A DNA stretch of 64,000 nucleotides from Ceriagrion tenellum (taxonomy: Eukaryota; Arthropoda; Insecta; Odonata; Coenagrionidae). The translations under genes and the position numbers were made by a program. Shown here piece by piece: positions 60,249-64,000 of this stretch. The notes under the pieces were generated by a model, which was not told the origin of the DNA, did not search any database, and saw nothing but the letters and a program-made list of their open reading frames with translations. The stretch covers positions 93,570,559 through 93,634,558 of the forward strand of contig OY720639.1 of the NCBI GenBank assembly GCA_963169105.1, in the 5' to 3' direction. Position 1 is the first letter of the stretch, and each line of letters begins with the position of its first letter.

Positions 60249-63200
60249 TGCACAGACACTGAGGAGTGATTCAGAGGACTCAACCATAATCCAACAATGT
60301 CATCTGCATAATGTAAGTGCCTGCCTCAGGAAAACCTTGTGTATGAGCAATGGGCTAAATGTAGCATTTTTGTAGACTTGAACTTGGCTGTGAACAAAAG
60401 CAGTAGTAGGTGAAGATGGAGGGAGAAGGGATGGAAAGGGAAATTTGGTGAGGGGGTTGTTGCGGAACTGATTGTTAATAATCCGATGGTCAGTTAGCGG
60501 AATGTTGAATAATTGGTGTTGCTGTATATTAACTTGAAAATGCCTATTGGTAACGTTTCTCTCATAAGTCTTATTTTAAATCTTTCACAGGTGGGTGATT
60601 TGAATAGTATGGGCTTATATGCAACGGTTTCATTGCAAAACTAGACAAATTGTATACTTAATGTTGGTCTTTCTTTTACAATGGACTCCTTACACACATG
60701 GTGGACTTGTCCGGATTATGTTTGGTGTACGTTCAAGATGCATTCTTTCATAATTATTTATGTATGTTTCTTGTTGTCAGTGTGAACATGTATTATATGC
60801 GGTGTAAGAGTCATAGAAAGTGGGGAAAGATGTTAAATTATTTTATCCTTGAAAACCTGGAAGTATCCAATCAAGAGCCTCTCAGAAGAGACTTAGTTTC
60901 AGATCAGGTTAGTTGCATGGAATCTAGTCTTATTCTTTTTGTCTTGGATTTCTATCAAACAATATTTGATGATGACGTGTGAGATATTGCTATTTAAAAT
61001 TTCTGGTCCAAATACATTCTTGTATTACAGGATAGGGAAAATCTGAACATTACAAATTCTTAACTTTTTTTGACATCAGTCTTAATAAATTATCACATTT
61101 TGTTAACCAATATGATACAAGTGATCTATAACTCTCATTTATAACGAATTCTTATAGCCATGTTTAAGTCACCTCATAACATGAAATCACCCTTTGAAAA
61201 GCATTTTAATGCCCGAAGTCATCAACTTCATGAAAAAATTGTTTTCCAGCGCAAACAACAATGTCATACATTTATAATGCCTCTTGAATAATAAATTATG
61301 CCTCTTGAAAATAAAATGTAGATATTTTGTTTTTGTATCTAAAAGATGCTTCTCGTTTTTCTGGCTCAGCTTAGGTTTCTAACTTAGAGTTGGCTACTTG
61401 TGTCATTTGAGCTTGCATATTTGTGTGTTAAATATTGTCATGCAATATTCTTATTGCAAATCCCATTAGTATACCTGTATGATCATCTAATGTAGAGTGT
61501 TTATTTGTTCTCATCCCGAGCCCTTGCATTTCTGTTAAATTCTTGAAACATCAACTTCTCTTTTTTTAAATTTGTGGTGTGACAAAGCGATAAAATGTGT
61601 TAGGTGGCATTTGGAATTCATAGTTGAAGATTTCAAGCCATTTTTTCTGATAGTATTTGTCTACTTCTTCTTACTGTGTTTCACTCTCTCTATCTTCTCT
61701 GTGACCATATTTTGGATAAAATGTATGATTGACTGTAAATAGCAAAGTTATTCTGTAATTAGCTTCTAATGTACTAGGTTGTGCACTGTCTTCTTGTGGT
61801 AATTTTAGAGGCAATTTTATAAACTATCTAATTAGTCCAAAGGCTCAGTAGATTGAATGAATCAGTAATGCTAATGAATTCCTAGTAAAAATACTGCATT
61901 GTATTATTGCTCTACCTTGTCGAAGTGTTTAGATGGTTAGGTATTTGAATTACCAAAGTAAATAACTGTGGTGGCTGCAATTATGATGGAATAAAGTTCC
62001 ATTATGCTCAAATTTGTGTGTTGAAAAAGAAGTGAAAAATTTTTGTGAAGTATTTTTATTAATAAACTATTGGTTCATGAAAATACTTTATAAAAATTTA
62101 CCTAACTAAAGAAAAAATTACATAGAAGATATTGTTGTGGCATCTAGTCTCTTTTATTCTAAATAGGTATGTTAATAACTTTCCGCATCACAAGCTTTAA
62201 AGCTAGCTATTTTTTGTGTATCTGAAATCTGAAACATATAGCCAGCTCCAATATTGGAGCATATGCATGCTGTGAATCTCCTTCCTGAGAGAAATGTGAG
62301 GTTCTTCATTTTCATTGCTCCTCGTGGAAAATATTAAAAATAGAAAGATGGCTGAAATATATGAACAAGTATCTTTTCCCAGCATAGTTATTATTGCTAT
62401 GAAGAAGCATTTCTACTTCTGAAGGTTTTATGTGTTTTTCCGTCCACTCAATAGCAGCTGGTGAGAAGTCAAGACTCTTGATATGTGATAATTTTAATTT
62501 TATGAAATTGGAAATACCCATACTTAATGAGTTAACTCAGGGATAACATAAAAATATTGGTTAAATTAATTCTAATGCTCTGCTTGTTGCATTTGAAATG
62601 AAAAGATATTAAATATTCAGCCCATTTTATATTCTTTTTTATTACAAAAATTTTGCTGTGATTGTTATATCCATTGCTACAAAATTTATTGGCTGAAAAA
62701 AACCTCCATCGCTTCTAGAGGATATTTTAGTTGCACTGAACTTCCCTATAATTATTGCTTTATATCTCAGGTATTAGTGTCATAATATTTTTAGGTTTAT
62801 GTCCTATTTTATTAAGTTATATCCACTCTTTATTCGTAAACCTGGGGAAATATTTTGTTTACTCTAGTTACCTCTGCACTAGATTTTACTAGAATCAGTC
62901 TATATATACGGAATCAAATTGTTAACCCTGCCCTGTTAAATAGCAGCAGCTCATATGGTTTATGCCAACAGAAAATAATAGAGCATGTGTTGTAAACATG
63001 TTGTTTGCAACCTTGTTTATTTTCGTGTCAAGTATCCAAGTTTAATTAATTTAAAAGTGGCCTTTAGAAAGTTGAGTATAGTTTCAAACTAGTTGGAGCT
63101 AATAAATACCTATTGATTTTGTTCTGGGTGCTGCACTGGGCACTCTGCTAAATTGGCATGGTCTAAACTCCTCTTTTTACAGTACAGATTTTTTCCCATA

Positions 63201-64000
63201 CCTTTATCACCCAAGCATCAAATCTGGTTGAGATATTTATTCTTTGATGAGTTTAATAATTAAATATATCCGTGAACTCGTTGATGGAGCTTGCATTGCT
63301 AGAATAGGAAGAGAATGCATGTGATCTAATGATATAACCAAAGCTCACCTAAACAAAAATTAGTATTTTTAATGCCAACACACCCAAAGGGTATATGGTT
63401 TTGAATCCAGTCTTATTATTCTGTAAATTCATCTGCATGGAACGTGTATTCCATTTCAAAATGACATGAATTCAAAGATGTATAAATTATATTTTGCGAT
63501 TGTTGATTGAATGAATATTTTGAGGTCTGGGGTGAGAAACTTCCACTAATCTTTTCATTTACATCCATTACTGCATTTTATCTAAGACTTATGTCAAGAT
63601 ACCTGTCAGAAAGTGTGACAATGTTAATAGCAAGTGCAAGGAACATAGCAACACTTTGAAATTCAATGTTAGTAGCAATTCAAGGAGCAGTTACACTTAC
63701 ATATTTTACTGATACCAGAAAAACAACTATGCCTCTAAAACTCATTCAGATGGTGCTTGAAAGATTCTAATATTTTCCTCTTGGTTGAGAGGTGGAAATA
63801 GAAAGAGTAACATAGAAAAGGAATAATACAATGTCACATCATCTGCTGATGAGTTGAGAGAGATAACAATGGCTGAAAAGTGGGTGCAATCATATCCCCT
63901 AATAATTGAAATGTTCCACTGTCTTGCAATGGCCAGTCAATGAACCTTCAAGGTGCTTCAGAGAGGCAATTTTCAATGTACATCCAAACTTACATCAGAT
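60249..64000. other. Right end of the window, no recognised gene
   Basis: AT-rich sequence with short open frames lacking motifs. AATAAA at 61990-61995 followed by a G/T-rich stretch is a plausible poly(A) site. A short duplication (GCCTCTTGAA, AATAATAAATTATGCCTCTT) is at about 61280-61310. No exon, RNA gene or repeat family was recognised. Confidence 0.45.

Overview
The window is nuclear DNA of an arthropod, most likely an insect: AT-rich, genes split by standard GT-AG introns of about 110 bases to 10 kb, and introns full of non-LTR retrotransposon, Penelope-like, hAT, pogo/Tigger, MITE and tRNA-SINE remnants of types common in insects. The species cannot be told from the sequence. No bacterial features, rRNA genes or CRISPR arrays were seen.

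Two protein-coding genes lie head to head. On the minus strand, from 23403 down to the left edge, is UTP4 (cirhin), a WD40 protein of the small-subunit processome. Ten coding exons (about 540 codons) join in a consistent reading frame; the 3' end lies beyond base 1. On the plus strand, from 24358 to 55363, is a ten-exon gene for a 993-residue F-box and leucine-rich-repeat protein, presumably a substrate receptor of an SCF ubiquitin ligase. The 954 bases between the two start codons probably act as a bidirectional promoter. Exon joins were worked out by hand from splice sites, phase and protein continuity.

Nearly everything else is intronic or 3'-flanking transposon debris. In UTP4 introns: a complete but decayed 3.3-kb hAT transposon with an exact 8-bp target duplication (7039-10357), a solo LTR with TATA box and poly(A) signal (12754-13224), Tigger/pogo fragments (around 520-1690 and 13660-14480), a perfect 93-bp inverted repeat (17639-17913), a THAP-like fragment (20998-21120) and SINEs. 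In the F-box gene introns: RT-encoding LINEs at 31070-32490, 43800-45130 and 46300-48975, 3' ends of others (25505-25870, 27119-27570, 29019-29580), a nested palindrome with Penelope-type CTGATGA motifs (27970-28344), a MITE with 8-bp target duplication (35165-35601), and a Penelope-like GIY-YIG coding end split by a SINE and a LINE tail (49960-51000).

The last 8.6 kb holds the 3' end of the F-box transcription unit, a MITE and a tandem duplication; no further gene could be supported. I found no new multi-gene system. The points most worth checking are the uncharacterised F-box/LRR gene, the hairpin-forming repeats inside transcribed introns, and the Penelope-type ribozyme candidates.
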